A stretch of 64,000 nt of DNA from Rhodopirellula sp. P2 (GCF_028768465.1 NZ_CP118225.1:62001-126000), one strand, 5' to 3'. Positions 53,200-62,071 are shown, counted from the first letter of the stretch. Numbers and translations are program-made. Notes: generated from the letters alone by a model not told the origin.

Positions 53200-54620
53200 A
53201 GTAGCTCACGCGTCTGCGAAGCCCTGTTTCTTCGTTACAGTTGGTTAATACCTCTTCGTTGCATTTCAAGAACCTTTGACCGACGCTACTCGCACGGGTA
53301 GCGTTGGTCGTCAGTACGTCGCCACAGGCGGTAATCTCTCCCGAGATTCTCGCGTGAAGCCACATTCAGGTCCTCTTCCAAGAAACCGACTTTGCCCGAT
53401 TGCAAAGCCGGTATCGACAGCATGGGTCTTTCGTACGAAAAACCGCGTCGTCCCTTTCGTCATTGCCATGCGCATCAAGGCATCACCCTTGATACGGCAA
53501 ACGGTTCAACTGTCCGAGGTGATTTACCGCAACTTTCGTTCGGTAATGATTGGACAGCAATTTACGACTGCCTTGCCGTGCGCGTTCGGACCTCATCCCG
53601 ACGCGTCTGAGTCTTCGCCCAGAACACCGCTCCGGCTCCCGCCGGACTTCTACTCAGGACACACTCCCAGAACCACGTGTTGGCAATTTGCCAGCGAGAG
53701 CTAACCCCGCACACGCAGCCCCTTCCCCGTTTCGTAGCCATCATCATCTCGAAGCTCACGTCGCTACGTCGTGTTACCGACCGGACACAGTGGTATGTCT
53801 CAGGCTCCCGCCCGAGCATAGTTTCCAACATCCGATTGCTCGGAAGTTGATTTCAGGAAAGCGAAACAAGAAGCCTTTCCTTACCCATCCGCTGTGCCTT
53901 TTCACAGTTCGGCACCGTCTTCTTCGAGACTGACTGGCAAGCGTTCTCACGCCTTTCATGGTTGAGCTTTTCGCGTTCCAGGTTTTGACTGGATACCCGA
54001 AGGCCGCTAGACCCTCGGCATGACGGGCGTTACCCGTTCATGACTCCCCACGCCAGCGAAGTTGAACGAAGCTGGTCGACAACAACTGTCATCGACCGCA
54101 CTGCTGAGATTGAACTCTCAGTCAGTTAGCTCACGAACCCCTTCGGCGGGATTTGCCGTGTTTACGAACTCGCAAACACTGGCGCACCCGGAGATGACAG
54201 AGCAAACGCTCAAGTCACCTCGCTGCAAACATGCAGCCTTTGATTGACCACGGCCTATCAGTTCGGAACGTCCGAGCCGACAGGTTTTCCACGGTCGCCC
54301 TCTTTCACTATTGAATTTGAAAAGAAATCGAGTCGAATCATGGGGTTGTGTCTCAGCGTCATGCCAAGGATTTAGTCCATGAAGCCCTCGTCGATCACAG
54401 CAAGCCCGATCTCCAGGCACTGCGCTCTACGCGGAAGAACGTGACGGATAGCGACTCCCGTCCCCTTCAGTCGGCTGATGAGGCCAACGTTCCGGGTTGT
54501 TCCCGACCCATGCCATCGAACAGAAACGTTGTTCGTATTCTGACGATCACGAGGTTGTTAGTCCCGCAAGCCGGACGCTAGCGTACTTCTAGTCCCCGAT
54601 CATCTAGGAGGGGCTGCCTA
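53200..54620. ncRNA. Candidate large structured non-coding RNA
   Basis: About 1.4 kb without a credible gene on either strand, but with hairpins throughout: 53279-53308 (11 bp), 53385-53412 (11 bp, one mismatch), 53474-53493 (7 bp), 53510-53557 (6 bp outer, TTACCG/CGGTAA inner), 54195-54217 (TGAC/GTCA around GAGC/GCTC), 54489-54521 (GTTC/GAAC around a GGGTTG/CGACCC helix). Wobble pairs do not clearly decide the strand: some stems favour plus and some minus. It lies between the replication gene and the unknown basic-protein gene, both on minus. I do not recognise rRNA, group I or II intron, RNase P or tmRNA in it. Ends are approximate. Confidence 0.4.
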
Positions 54621-54640
54621 TCGTGCATCGAACTAAGTGC

Positions 54641-54722
54641 GTGTCGCTTGCGTCACTCTTCGGGAGATCGGACGTGTCGGCTGCGTCACGTTTCCGCGCT
54701 CGCCACGTGTCGCTTGCGTCAC
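54641..54722. repeat. Iteron-like direct repeats, exact 33-bp period
   Basis: Three copies of GTGTCGCTTGCGTCAC start at 54641, 54674 and 54707 (the middle copy has GGC for GCT-T). The spacing equals three helical turns. They lie between the structured region and the 3' end of the replication initiator gene (54879), a place where plasmid iterons may be found. Confidence 0.7.
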
Positions 54723-54878
54723 TCTTTTTCGGATCGCAAGCCTGGCGAACCATCGCAAGTGGCTAATTTGGTTGGGATTTTCGTCGCGAGGTTCCTGCCG
54801 CCTACAACGGCCAAAGTACCTGTTTACAAAGTACCTCGAAAACAAAAGACTCGATTCTGGAATTGAGTTGAATTCCAC

Positions 54879-56150
54879 TCACTTCACAACGGTTTTTTCC
54901 AACGCCGGCAGCAACCCGGCCTCAATGACTTCGGCCAGCACGTTGGAAACACTCAGTGGCTTGGCGTTGGGAGGTCGCTCCGATTCAGGGCCGCCTAGAT
55001 TGGCGTTAGCGAGCGATTCTCGTTTTCGCAGGTCGAGCCACCAGTCTGGTGGAGTTCTCGTTCCCTCGGACGCGTGTTGGACGTTGTGCATGAAGTAGGC
55101 TTGCGGGCTACGCTTGAAAAATGGGCGGCCCTTGTGTTCGACGGCGGCCAGCGTCACGTCGGACCACTGCTGAATCAAATGCTCATCAAACTTGTGCAAA
55201 ATCCGCTGGCACTCGTGTTCGGCGAAGCCGATTGACCGGAGCGGCTCAGCGAGTGGAGATTCGATTCGATTTGACATGGGCCGGGCGACCTTCCTTCCGA
55301 AGAACTTGCCTTTTGAAAATCGAACGGTGAATTCGCCCTTTGCGCGGTTTTGAAAATTCGCTTCGCCAGCGATGATGTCACGAAGACGCAGCCGTTCGGC
55401 GAGCTTTGCGATTCGCACCTTGATTTCGGACGTTCGCAGCGAGTCGGAAAAACCGAGTACGTTGGTGCCCAATTCCCGGATGTCGATCGCCGGCGTCGTG
55501 CGATACCTCCAGAACAGCTTGTGGAGCAAAAGGAACAGGCGCCGACTCGCAGGGTCTAGCTCCGTATACACGTCGAAATCGAATGCCAACACACTGCGTG
55601 CCGCCAGACAATACTCGAAGAAGATCGGGTCCCAGGAAATCTTCCACACCCGTGATGAATCTCCATCCATCGGTAGGCTGTAACTCAGAAAACCGAAACT
55701 GACCCGACGATGCTCTCCCCGAAGCGGGTCATAAAACGCATCGTTTCGGTAGGAAACCAGCGACAATCGTTCCAGTGATTCTGCGAGTTGTTGGTATTGC
55801 CGGCCGCCACGACGCCGGGAGTCGATTTTGCCGAGCTGCTTCAAGCAGTAGTGTCGTGTCGCGAAAAAGTTCGCCGATGGCTTGGGTTGTGACAGCGTCA
55901 GTGAGAGAAGGCCCCACAGAAAGAACTCGTCTTCCGTCGACAATCCGCCTGGGCAAGTCACGCGGACCGATGCTTGCTTGCGTTTTTTGTCTTTCGAGTA
56001 GCCGTAGCTTGTCTTGTGAACGAAGTTCTCTCGCAGCGATGCCCTTGCATCGAGCGGACACAAGCAGTGCTCGATCAGCGTCAACTGTCCGACGGCAGCT
56101 CGCAATGTCGAGCACTTGGTGGTTTGTTTTGGTGATTTTGTTGCGGCCAT
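54879..56150 (-). CDS. Plasmid-type replication initiator protein
   Basis: 423 residues. The central part (EDEFFLWGLLSLTLSQ; FATRHYCLKQLG; YQQLAESLERLSLVSYRNDA; VWKISWDPIFFEYCLAARSV; LDPASRRLFLLLHKLFWR) resembles the winged-helix RepA/replication initiator A family of plasmids. The C-terminus (FAEHECQRILHKFDEHLIQQW) is helical and basic. GAGGG is placed just ahead of ATG 56150. It is divergent from parA across 220 bp with repeats, and iteron-like repeats follow its 3' end. Plasmid-like replication of the element is inferred. Confidence 0.75.
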   Translation of the reverse strand: MAATKSPKQTTKCSTLRAAVGQLTLIEHCLCPLDARASLRENFVHKTSYGYSKDKKRKQASVRVTCPGGLSTEDEFFLWGLLSLTLSQPKPSANFFATRHYCLKQLGKIDSRRRGGRQYQQLAESLERLSLVSYRNDAFYDPLRGEHRRVSFGFLSYSLPMDGDSSRVWKISWDPIFFEYCLAARSVLAFDFDVYTELDPASRRLFLLLHKLFWRYRTTPAIDIRELGTNVLGFSDSLRTSEIKVRIAKLAERLRLRDIIAGEANFQNRAKGEFTVRFSKGKFFGRKVARPMSNRIESPLAEPLRSIGFAEHECQRILHKFDEHLIQQWSDVTLAAVEHKGRPFFKRSPQAYFMHNVQHASEGTRTPPDWWLDLRKRESLANANLGGPESERPPNAKPLSVSNVLAEVIEAGLLPALEKTVVK

Positions 56151-56234
56151 AACCCTCGGTGATTCTTACCAGTCGACCGTACCACGCAAGCTGTCGTGGC
56201 GCGAGCATTTTCGTGTGGGAATCCCGATGACATG

Positions 56235-56326
56235 GATGCCAGAATGCCGTCATTGACGGAATTCTGTAAAGGCTGGCATTACGGAAAAGCGGCATTACCT
56301 GAAAGCTTGAATCACCGGAATGCCAG
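56235..56326. repeat. Iteron or operator repeats between rep and parA
   Basis: The core GGCATT(A/C) appears directly at 56275-56284 (GGCATTACGG) and 56291-56300 (GGCATTACCT), and inverted as AATGCC at 56243-56248 and 56319-56324, with ATGCCAGAATGCCGT at 56235-56249. This is in the divergent promoter region and could bind the initiator or ParA. Confidence 0.6.
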
Positions 56327-56370
56327 AAAGTCCGTGACGGATGATTGACTGTCGTGGTACGGCTATTCGT

Positions 56371-57108
56371 ATGAAGATCATCGCAATCACCAACCAGAAA
56401 GGCGGGACCGCCAAGACAACGTCCACCGCGGCGCTCGGTGTGCTACTCAGTCGTCGGGGAGTCCCGGTTCACCTGATCGACATGGACCCACAGGCTGATC
56501 TGACAGCGGCATTCGGAATCGACGGCAGCAATAGCCAGCTATTCGATTGCCTGCGAGATCAGTCTCCATTGGAAGTCATCAAGGTCGCGGAATTTTTGAC
56601 GATTTCGCCAAGCAACCTGCAACTCTTGCGGGCCGAATCGGAGCTTCTCACTTCGACATCCCGCGAGTATGTCCTGCGGACCGCCTTGCGAAACACCGAA
56701 CTGCCAGGCGAAGGCGTTGTTTTGATCGACTGCCCGCCATCGCTTGGGGTTCTCTCGGTTGCCGCGTTGAGCGCTGCTCAGGGAATCTGTGTCGTCGTGC
56801 AACCGGGTGGCTTCGAGCTACAGACCCTGGTCCATCTCGGTCAGACCGTCGACCTTTTGCGTCAGTACGTGAATCCGGGGCTGCAAACCATCGGTGCGAT
56901 CGTGACGAACAGTCATCGCCGCCGCAGTATCACGTCGCAAGTCTTGGATGAATTAGCAAGTCAATACAGCGTGTTAGGAACCATTCGTTCCGATGCAAGG
57001 ATCGTGTACGCAACGACCGCCGGCAGCATCCATCGGCTTCGATCATCGTCCGCAATGGAAGATTATGACGTCGTTGCTGACAAAATCACTGAATGGCTCG
57101 CCGTATGA
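56371..57108 (+). CDS. parA: ParA-family partition ATPase
   Basis: 245 residues. The deviant Walker A KGGTAKTTSTAALG (with the signature Lys) is at about 10-23. Walker A' HLIDMDPQADLTAAFGI and Walker B VVLIDCPPSLGVLS follow. It has no N-terminal HTH, so it is the small ParA type (type Ib). The ATG at 56371 was chosen because the Walker motif starts at once. The stop overlaps the start of the next gene (ATGA), which indicates a par operon. Confidence 0.92.
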   Translation: MKIIAITNQKGGTAKTTSTAALGVLLSRRGVPVHLIDMDPQADLTAAFGIDGSNSQLFDCLRDQSPLEVIKVAEFLTISPSNLQLLRAESELLTSTSREYVLRTALRNTELPGEGVVLIDCPPSLGVLSVAALSAAQGICVVVQPGGFELQTLVHLGQTVDLLRQYVNPGLQTIGAIVTNSHRRRSITSQVLDELASQYSVLGTIRSDARIVYATTAGSIHRLRSSSAMEDYDVVADKITEWLAV

Positions 57109-57422
57109 GCAAGCCACTTCCTGGAATCGCCAACGTCCTGGGCGGATACATCAGCACACCGTCGGGCGCCTCAGCCCAGGAGCCGCCAGAGAAACCGAAA
57201 CAGCAATCGGCTGGTTGGGCGAAGAAGTCCCGTCGCCAACGCGCCCGGCTGGGACGCCCGCCAGGGGTAAGTCCCACAAACCGAGCACCGAAAGAAAAGG
57301 CAACGCTCCGAATCGACACCGAACTGATGGCGGAATACCGCGATTGGTCCTGGGACGCGCGGTGCCAACTGGGCGAATTGGTCGAGAGGGCACTCGCTGA
57401 CTATCGCAAACGCAACCGTTAA
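57105..57422 (+). CDS. Small ribbon-helix-helix partition partner (ParB/ParG-like)
   Basis: 105 residues. The first 60 are basic and disordered (PPEKPKQQSAGWAKKSRRQR), then ATLRIDTELMAEYRDWSWDA and CQLGELVERALADYRKRN form a ribbon-helix-helix at the C-terminus. It overlaps parA by 4 bp (ATGA), the usual place of the centromere-binding partner. An ATG at 57093 is an alternative start. The centromere may be the repeat region 56235-56326. Confidence 0.75.
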   Translation: MSKPLPGIANVLGGYISTPSGASAQEPPEKPKQQSAGWAKKSRRQRARLGRPPGVSPTNRAPKEKATLRIDTELMAEYRDWSWDARCQLGELVERALADYRKRNR

Positions 57423-57436
57423 GTCGGTCTAAGAGT

Positions 57437-58276
57437 CTAAGCGTTTTCTCGACTCACGCCGGCATTCATGCGACTGCGAAGCCGCTTGGCATGATTGAAA
57501 TACGTTGCTCGACATCCACCACCGAGTCGGACAAACTCCTGGACCCGTTCGGACTCCGTCGACCAACGAACGTCCGACTTTAGCTTGGCGACCAAGCTCG
57601 TCGTCGCTGGCAGTGTTTCCTGCAACAACATGGATCGCCAATCGAGTCCTGCTGCTTTCAGTTCAGACGCGCGAACGTATTGACGCATGGACGGATTGAT
57701 AACGAGCGAGAGGTGCCTGCCGAACCAGTCGTAGATTTCATCGTCGTCGAACCAGCTACGGACCTGCTGATGCACTTCGCTCGCCGACGGTTGGAAGCGA
57801 ACCACATGACCGCGATCCTGCACGGCCGCGACATTCTTATCCAGAGTCTTCCATTCATTGGCAATGATCACGACGCGGCTGGTGGTCTCGAACGCCCGGG
57901 GAATGCCCTGTTTATCGAGGGCGGCGGATGCGGTTTGCCACGAAACTCGCTTGACTGGGTCCGTCTGGCATAGCGTTTTGAGCAATCGAACGGCGTTGCG
58001 ATCCGAATAGAGACTGTCGACGTCGTCGAGCACAATCACTTGGTCACGATGATTCCAGGCTTGCGTGTATACACCGAACGCTGTTGCGTTGCCTTCGATC
58101 CAGCAAGCGTCCGCCATCACGCGTCGAACAGTCTGACTCTTGGCGAGCCCTGGTTCACCAAGCACAATCAGCAGATTCAGGTGTCCCTCGGCGAACGCTT
58201 CAACAAAACGAGTCATCTCGCCATAGGTGCTGACGACAAACCCGGGTTCCTTCGACGTGGTGATTTCTCTTTTCAT
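57437..58276 (-). CDS. AAA-type ATPase
   Basis: 279 residues. Walker A is LIVLGEPGLAKSQTV (a GEPGLAKSQ variant), Walker B VIVLDDVDSLYSDR, then a sensor-like RVVIIANEWKTL, and a basic C-terminus (RLRSRMNAGV). It resembles AAA proteins on plasmids of planctomycetes; the exact role is unknown, perhaps replication or partition. The ATG at 58276 was chosen; the region above holds the 27-bp hairpin at 58291. It is convergent with the par operon with a 14-bp gap. Confidence 0.75.
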   Translation of the reverse strand: MKREITTSKEPGFVVSTYGEMTRFVEAFAEGHLNLLIVLGEPGLAKSQTVRRVMADACWIEGNATAFGVYTQAWNHRDQVIVLDDVDSLYSDRNAVRLLKTLCQTDPVKRVSWQTASAALDKQGIPRAFETTSRVVIIANEWKTLDKNVAAVQDRGHVVRFQPSASEVHQQVRSWFDDDEIYDWFGRHLSLVINPSMRQYVRASELKAAGLDWRSMLLQETLPATTSLVAKLKSDVRWSTESERVQEFVRLGGGCRATYFNHAKRLRSRMNAGVSRENA

Positions 58277-58290
58277 GGGCGGGGAAAAGT

Positions 58291-58317
58291 GGACCGGTCG
58301 CACGATGCGACCGGTCC
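58291..58317. repeat. Hairpin, copy 2 of the 27-bp palindrome
   Basis: Identical to 50628-50654. Here it lies 14 bp ahead of the AAA ATPase start codon on the minus strand. The bases beyond it (TTGCTAGGTC) also resemble those after copy 1 (TTGCCACTAGGTC), so the repeat is longer than the palindrome. Confidence 0.8.
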
Positions 58318-58608
58318 GATTCGTTTCATTGCTAGGTCGAATCAAGTTCGACAGTAACACGACATGATGCTTTGGGTCTAATGAAGAGTTAGTGGTTTAG
58401 ACCGCCCCGCCTTGCCCATCGCCTCCACGCAGCCCAACACCCGCCTGCCCCACTCCTCCCCGGCTATCGACGGCCTGCTCCGCAATCTCTGGTCGGCTCC
58501 ACTTGCAATGTCCGTGCCAGGCCCGCCACCGCGCCGTCCCCCTCCTCAACCTGTCACGGACCTTGCCGCGCTCCACCTCCCGCCGATCGCTCCACAGTCC
58601 GAGTTTCT

Positions 58609-58667
58609 TTTTTTGTCCCTGGGGTGGGTCTGTCGATGGGCGAGAGACCCACCCCAGGGACAAAAAA
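58609..58667. terminator. Strong bidirectional terminator
   Basis: A perfect 23-bp inverted repeat. The arm TTTTTTGTCCCTGGGGTGGG (58609-58628, continuing TCT) pairs with the arm ending GACAAAAAA at 58667, over a 13-base loop. T and A tracts at both ends fit termination in both directions. It lies in the 451-bp gene-free space before 58728; the C-rich part 58395-58600 of that space resembles 49690-49910. Confidence 0.85.
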
Positions 58668-58727
58668 TACGAGGTGGGTTGTACGGAAAAATCGTCGGAA
58701 ATCCCGACACTTGCTAGGTAACTCGAA

Positions 58728-59090
58728 ATGCAAAAGGACACAAAACGAGAAGACAACGCCGATTCGTCGACGACATACCAAGGCTGGGAGAACTATGCGA
58801 CTTGGTGCGTTGAAGTTTGGCTAAGGAACGATTCGGGCTCGTATCACTACTGGAGAGACCGAACACGCTCGACCGTTCGCGGCGCGTGGTCAATGGACAG
58901 TGTGATCAAGGGTCTGTGGACGGAATCGGAGGCAGCGAGAATCAGCCTTGCGGAACAACTGAAGGAAGCCACACACGACGAATCACCGCTTCAGGAAGCG
59001 TCGGTCTATACCGACCTACTCGGCTCGGCATTGGACGACGTGAATTGGTCAGAGATTGCGGCGTCTTTCATTGAAAATTTTTGCGACTAG
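58728..59090 (+). CDS. DUF7249-like protein
   Basis: 120 residues. YQGWENYATWCVEVWLRNDS at about 17-36, an intact W-rich start typical of the phage/plasmid DUF7249 family, and a C-terminus with SALDDVNWSEIAASFIEN. The function is unknown; the family occurs on phages and plasmids. No SD is obvious. It lies 12 bp before the DUF6573-like gene. Confidence 0.75.
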   Translation: MQKDTKREDNADSSTTYQGWENYATWCVEVWLRNDSGSYHYWRDRTRSTVRGAWSMDSVIKGLWTESEAARISLAEQLKEATHDESPLQEASVYTDLLGSALDDVNWSEIAASFIENFCD

Positions 59091-59102
59091 GAGATTAGCA
59101 CC

Positions 59103-59471
59103 ATGAACTACATTTTCGCTTACACAAGAGAGCAAGCAATCGCGGACGGAGTCCTGATCGACGTCACGAAGACGGCCAAGGAAGCAGGGTTATCATTACA
59201 CACGGTCGTGACGGACGCCGTTTGGGCTCAGTATGTTCGCGTTCCAGATGGAATCACGTGCCAAGACGAAAGCGGACGACTCTGGGACATCCTTTGGATG
59301 CTTCGCTACGCCATTCTGCAAAGCAAGAACGCAGAACCGCAGATGATGTTTGAACTGTACGTTGCCAACGAGGAAGGCAAGCCAGCCGAACTCATCCAAC
59401 TCAAGGCCATTGTCGGACCAGGCGACGATGAACGTCCCGTTCTTACGATTCTGCTACCTAACGAAGACTAA
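59103..59471 (+). CDS. DUF6573-like protein
   Basis: 122 residues. FAYTREQAIADGVLIDVTKT, then DAVWAQYVRVP and RLWDILWMLRYAI match the DUF6573 family of plasmid and phage proteins, of unknown function. AGGAG lies ahead of the ATG. The hairpin at 59481-59506 follows the stop. Confidence 0.8.
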   Translation: MNYIFAYTREQAIADGVLIDVTKTAKEAGLSLHTVVTDAVWAQYVRVPDGITCQDESGRLWDILWMLRYAILQSKNAEPQMMFELYVANEEGKPAELIQLKAIVGPGDDERPVLTILLPNED

Positions 59472-59779
59472 ACCCCCATCATGCGACCGGCCACATGCCG
59501 GTCGCATTCTCACCAATATCATTAAGAAAGATGGCAATCGGACGCGTCCCACGGATTGCCATCGCAATTGCCACCCAAATCATCAGAAAACCAAGCGAAT
59601 CACGGACTCCCGACGAAATCAATGCGCAAACACCAGAAGTAAAACAAAGCAGGGACGACCGTGCGCAGATCGTGAGTTCGCACCGGTCGATATTTCAGGG
59701 CCCAGCAAGCAGGTGATGCCAAGCGACCTGGCGCTCACAAGGGTAGAATCTCGACTGAACACACTCGTAGAGGCGACTC
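59472..59779. other. Gene-free spacer with hairpin
   Basis: ATGCGACCGGC / GCCGGTCGCAT (59481-59506) is a perfect 11-bp stem 9 bp after the DUF6573-like stop, without a good T run, sharing TGCGACCGG with the palindromes at 50628 and 58291. The remaining 270 bp show no credible gene; the next gene's promoter should lie in it. Confidence 0.6.
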
Positions 59780-60415
59780 ATGGATCGGCGAATTCTCACC
59801 ACGCGTAGGAATGGAATCGTGACGAGGCATCGCCAGCTTCGCGGGACGCTTGCTTGTTGCTTGCTGTCTCCGGTTCTTGCTATGGCCTCGACGGGTTGTG
59901 GCCGCAATGCCGAGGTCGTACCTGGCGGAGAGCGTCCGAACGCGGTCGTCACAAATTGGACGATCTCGCATGGGCGGCCGGTAAGTGCGCAAAGTGAATC
60001 GGGCGAGGTCACCCTCACGGCTTCGTTTCCCGAACGCGACATTGCAGTAAGCGAGACCGTCTCCGTTCTTGTCGAGACGAAGATTTCTCCGGGATTCCAT
60101 CTCTATGGCGAGTTGCCTTCGCAGGGGCCGTTCACGCCATTTTCGATCGAGTGTTCAACTGACGATCAGTCTCTGATCATCGGTCCAGCATCAATCCCAG
60201 AGGCCAGCGACACGGCTGACGGAAAACCAATTCATCGCGATTCGCTTTCCGCATCGCTTCCGGTCCAATTTTCAGAATTGCAAGCAGCGAATTATCGCGT
60301 GACAATCAAAGTCCAATTTCAGGCGTGCAACGACCTCGTTTGCCTTCCGCCCGAATCCTGCACCATCGAACTTCCAATTGTGGTCAGTCAGTCAACTCCT
60401 TTGTTAGAGAGATGA
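59780..60415 (+). CDS. Lipoprotein with DsbD N-terminal-like domain
   Basis: 211 residues. A lipobox-type signal (LSPVLAMASTGC) suggests a lipoprotein. The mature part (TLTASFPERDIAVSETVSVL, then ISPGFHLYG, then VKVQFQACNDLVCLPPES region) resembles the N-terminal domain of DsbD, with the Cys pair in CNDLVC. In DsbD this domain passes electrons to periplasmic partners. There is no transmembrane or thioredoxin part here. It lies 6 bp before the next gene in the same direction, so the two are likely in one operon. Confidence 0.7.
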   Translation: MDRRILTTRRNGIVTRHRQLRGTLACCLLSPVLAMASTGCGRNAEVVPGGERPNAVVTNWTISHGRPVSAQSESGEVTLTASFPERDIAVSETVSVLVETKISPGFHLYGELPSQGPFTPFSIECSTDDQSLIIGPASIPEASDTADGKPIHRDSLSASLPVQFSELQAANYRVTIKVQFQACNDLVCLPPESCTIELPIVVSQSTPLLER

Positions 60416-60421
60416 TCTACG

Positions 60422-61750
60422 ATGAATCGCCCGTCCATCAGTTCGTTCCCTCGGTCTTTCGCGGTTGCGTTTTTGCTCGTTGTTATTGCCGCGATCCTCG
60501 CTCCACCATCGGCGATCGCCAAGGAGCTCAAAGGCCTGCGCGTCATCTACGTCGGTTCAGAGCGAGCCGACGAGTTCGTCGAGTTTTTGAAGCCACACGT
60601 CGCGGCGATTGAGTCAGTGGATCGTGATGCGTTCAAACCAGCGGATGCCGAAAAGTTTGACGTGGTGTTACTGGACTGGCCCCAAAGTGGCAGTGCCCGA
60701 ATGGAACGCACGGATACGTCACCGCTTGGGATGCGAAAGGACTGGGGACGACCGACCGTCTTGCTGGGGAGTGCAGGACTCAATTTGGCGTGCGCCTGGC
60801 AACTTCGCGGCGGCTCAGGCTGCACCTGTCTCGATCCGGTGGCGTACGACCTGAAATCGCATCCAATCTTTGAGTCACCCTTTCCGATTGACCGCACCGC
60901 GACCATCGCAATCGACACGCCGTCGTCATTCCAAGATGACATGGACGAAAAGTCGATCGACGTGATTCCCGTGGTCGATGACTACGAGAAGAACTGGAAA
61001 GCCGGTTGGTGTACGTATTCGACTGCATTCGACGTTTATCCCGACGTCGAATTCTTCTGCGGCGGCGTCAATCATAAAACGCCAATCGCCGCAGCGATCT
61101 GGCGACAGGGCAACTTGATGCATTTCGGTTTCGAGCAATCACCGGTCGAGATGAATGATACGGGCAACCGAATGCTTCTCAACGCGATCGCCTACATCAG
61201 CAACTTCAGCGAAGATCGCCCCATCGCGATCACGCCGTCAGTCTTTGTCGGTCCACGTGCACGACCACGCTCGACCGTTGCGTCTTGGCTCAAGAATCCC
61301 GATCGAGCGAGTTGGGTGGAAAGAATGGTGACGCCGGAACTGTGGCAAACCATTCAGTCACAGGGCAATGCCGACGCCATGGCAGCGTGGGCCGAATCGC
61401 AAACGCCTTACTTGACGACTGATCCAGAAAGCAAATTGACCATCGACGAGGATTTGCTTGAAATTCAAATGGGCTTTGACGACCCCCGATTTCTAGAGTC
61501 CACGATCGAAGGCTTGTCGGCAGACGACAAGGATACCGTCGCTCGAGCAGCACGGTTGCTTGCACGCTACGTGCCAGACGGTCCAAGTAGCGGTACCGCA
61601 GATGACTGGCAGGAATGGCACCAAGAAAACAAGCCCTATCTCTTTGCAACCGACTATGGCCACTATCGGTGGTACGTCGACCCGCTGGCCAAGAAACGCG
61701 CCATTCCAACCCTGCAGTTGCGTGGCGCTGATCGAATGGACCGGAACTAG
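60422..61750 (+). CDS. Exported protein of unknown function
   Basis: 442 residues. Signal peptide with AVAFLLVVIAAILAPPSAIA (cleaved near AIA-KE). A start like LRVIYVGSERADEFVEFLKP, KFDVVLLDWPQSG gives a flavodoxin/ThuA-like alpha/beta fold in the first 250 residues; several Cys (GSGCTCLD) are included. The rest is helical (IEGLSADDKDTVARAARLLA). No named family. Together with the DsbD-like lipoprotein it may be cargo concerned with extracytoplasmic redox chemistry, which is inference. Confidence 0.65.
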   Translation: MNRPSISSFPRSFAVAFLLVVIAAILAPPSAIAKELKGLRVIYVGSERADEFVEFLKPHVAAIESVDRDAFKPADAEKFDVVLLDWPQSGSARMERTDTSPLGMRKDWGRPTVLLGSAGLNLACAWQLRGGSGCTCLDPVAYDLKSHPIFESPFPIDRTATIAIDTPSSFQDDMDEKSIDVIPVVDDYEKNWKAGWCTYSTAFDVYPDVEFFCGGVNHKTPIAAAIWRQGNLMHFGFEQSPVEMNDTGNRMLLNAIAYISNFSEDRPIAITPSVFVGPRARPRSTVASWLKNPDRASWVERMVTPELWQTIQSQGNADAMAAWAESQTPYLTTDPESKLTIDEDLLEIQMGFDDPRFLESTIEGLSADDKDTVARAARLLARYVPDGPSSGTADDWQEWHQENKPYLFATDYGHYRWYVDPLAKKRAIPTLQLRGADRMDRN

Positions 61751-62071
61751 ACGCCAGCCACCAAAAAAGATCGAATTCGATGCGTGACATTTCTTGACGA
61801 GCGTGATAGGGAACCAGTGTCAGCAGCAGAATTGTTCCTTATCCAAGCTGAATATCTGTAGATAACGATGCCGCCTCTCGCGTCGATTGGGCTTTACGCC
61901 AAGTCGCCAAGAGAGGCCGGCGGTCTTGAAGGTTTTCTTAGTGAGCCCCAATCGTTACGAGCTTCCGAGCTGTCTCGGTCGTTCCGTCGAATGCCGCTGC
62001 GCGTGGTAGTTGGCGGTTCGACCGCGTTGGTTGAGCAAAGATTCTTGACTCCCACTCGGAGACTTGTAGCG
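61751..62071. other. Gene-free spacer
   Basis: 321 bp. An open frame in phase with the next gene starts at 61868, but its product is low-complexity and lacks family character. I see no strong repeat or hairpin. Confidence 0.4.

Noticed and set aside
53562-54420. Short frames inside the structured region
   Set aside because: All are short, on both strands, without ribosome sites, and interrupted by hairpins.
53200-54620. Group II intron or rRNA fragment
   Set aside because: I found no domain V-like hairpin, no reverse transcriptase gene and no conserved rRNA blocks.
54641-54722. Three regularly spaced repeats that could look like a small CRISPR array
   Set aside because: The repeats are 16 bp with 17-bp spacers, too short for CRISPR, there are only three, and no cas genes are near apart from a Cas4-like protein without active site 13 kb away. 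Iterons fit better.
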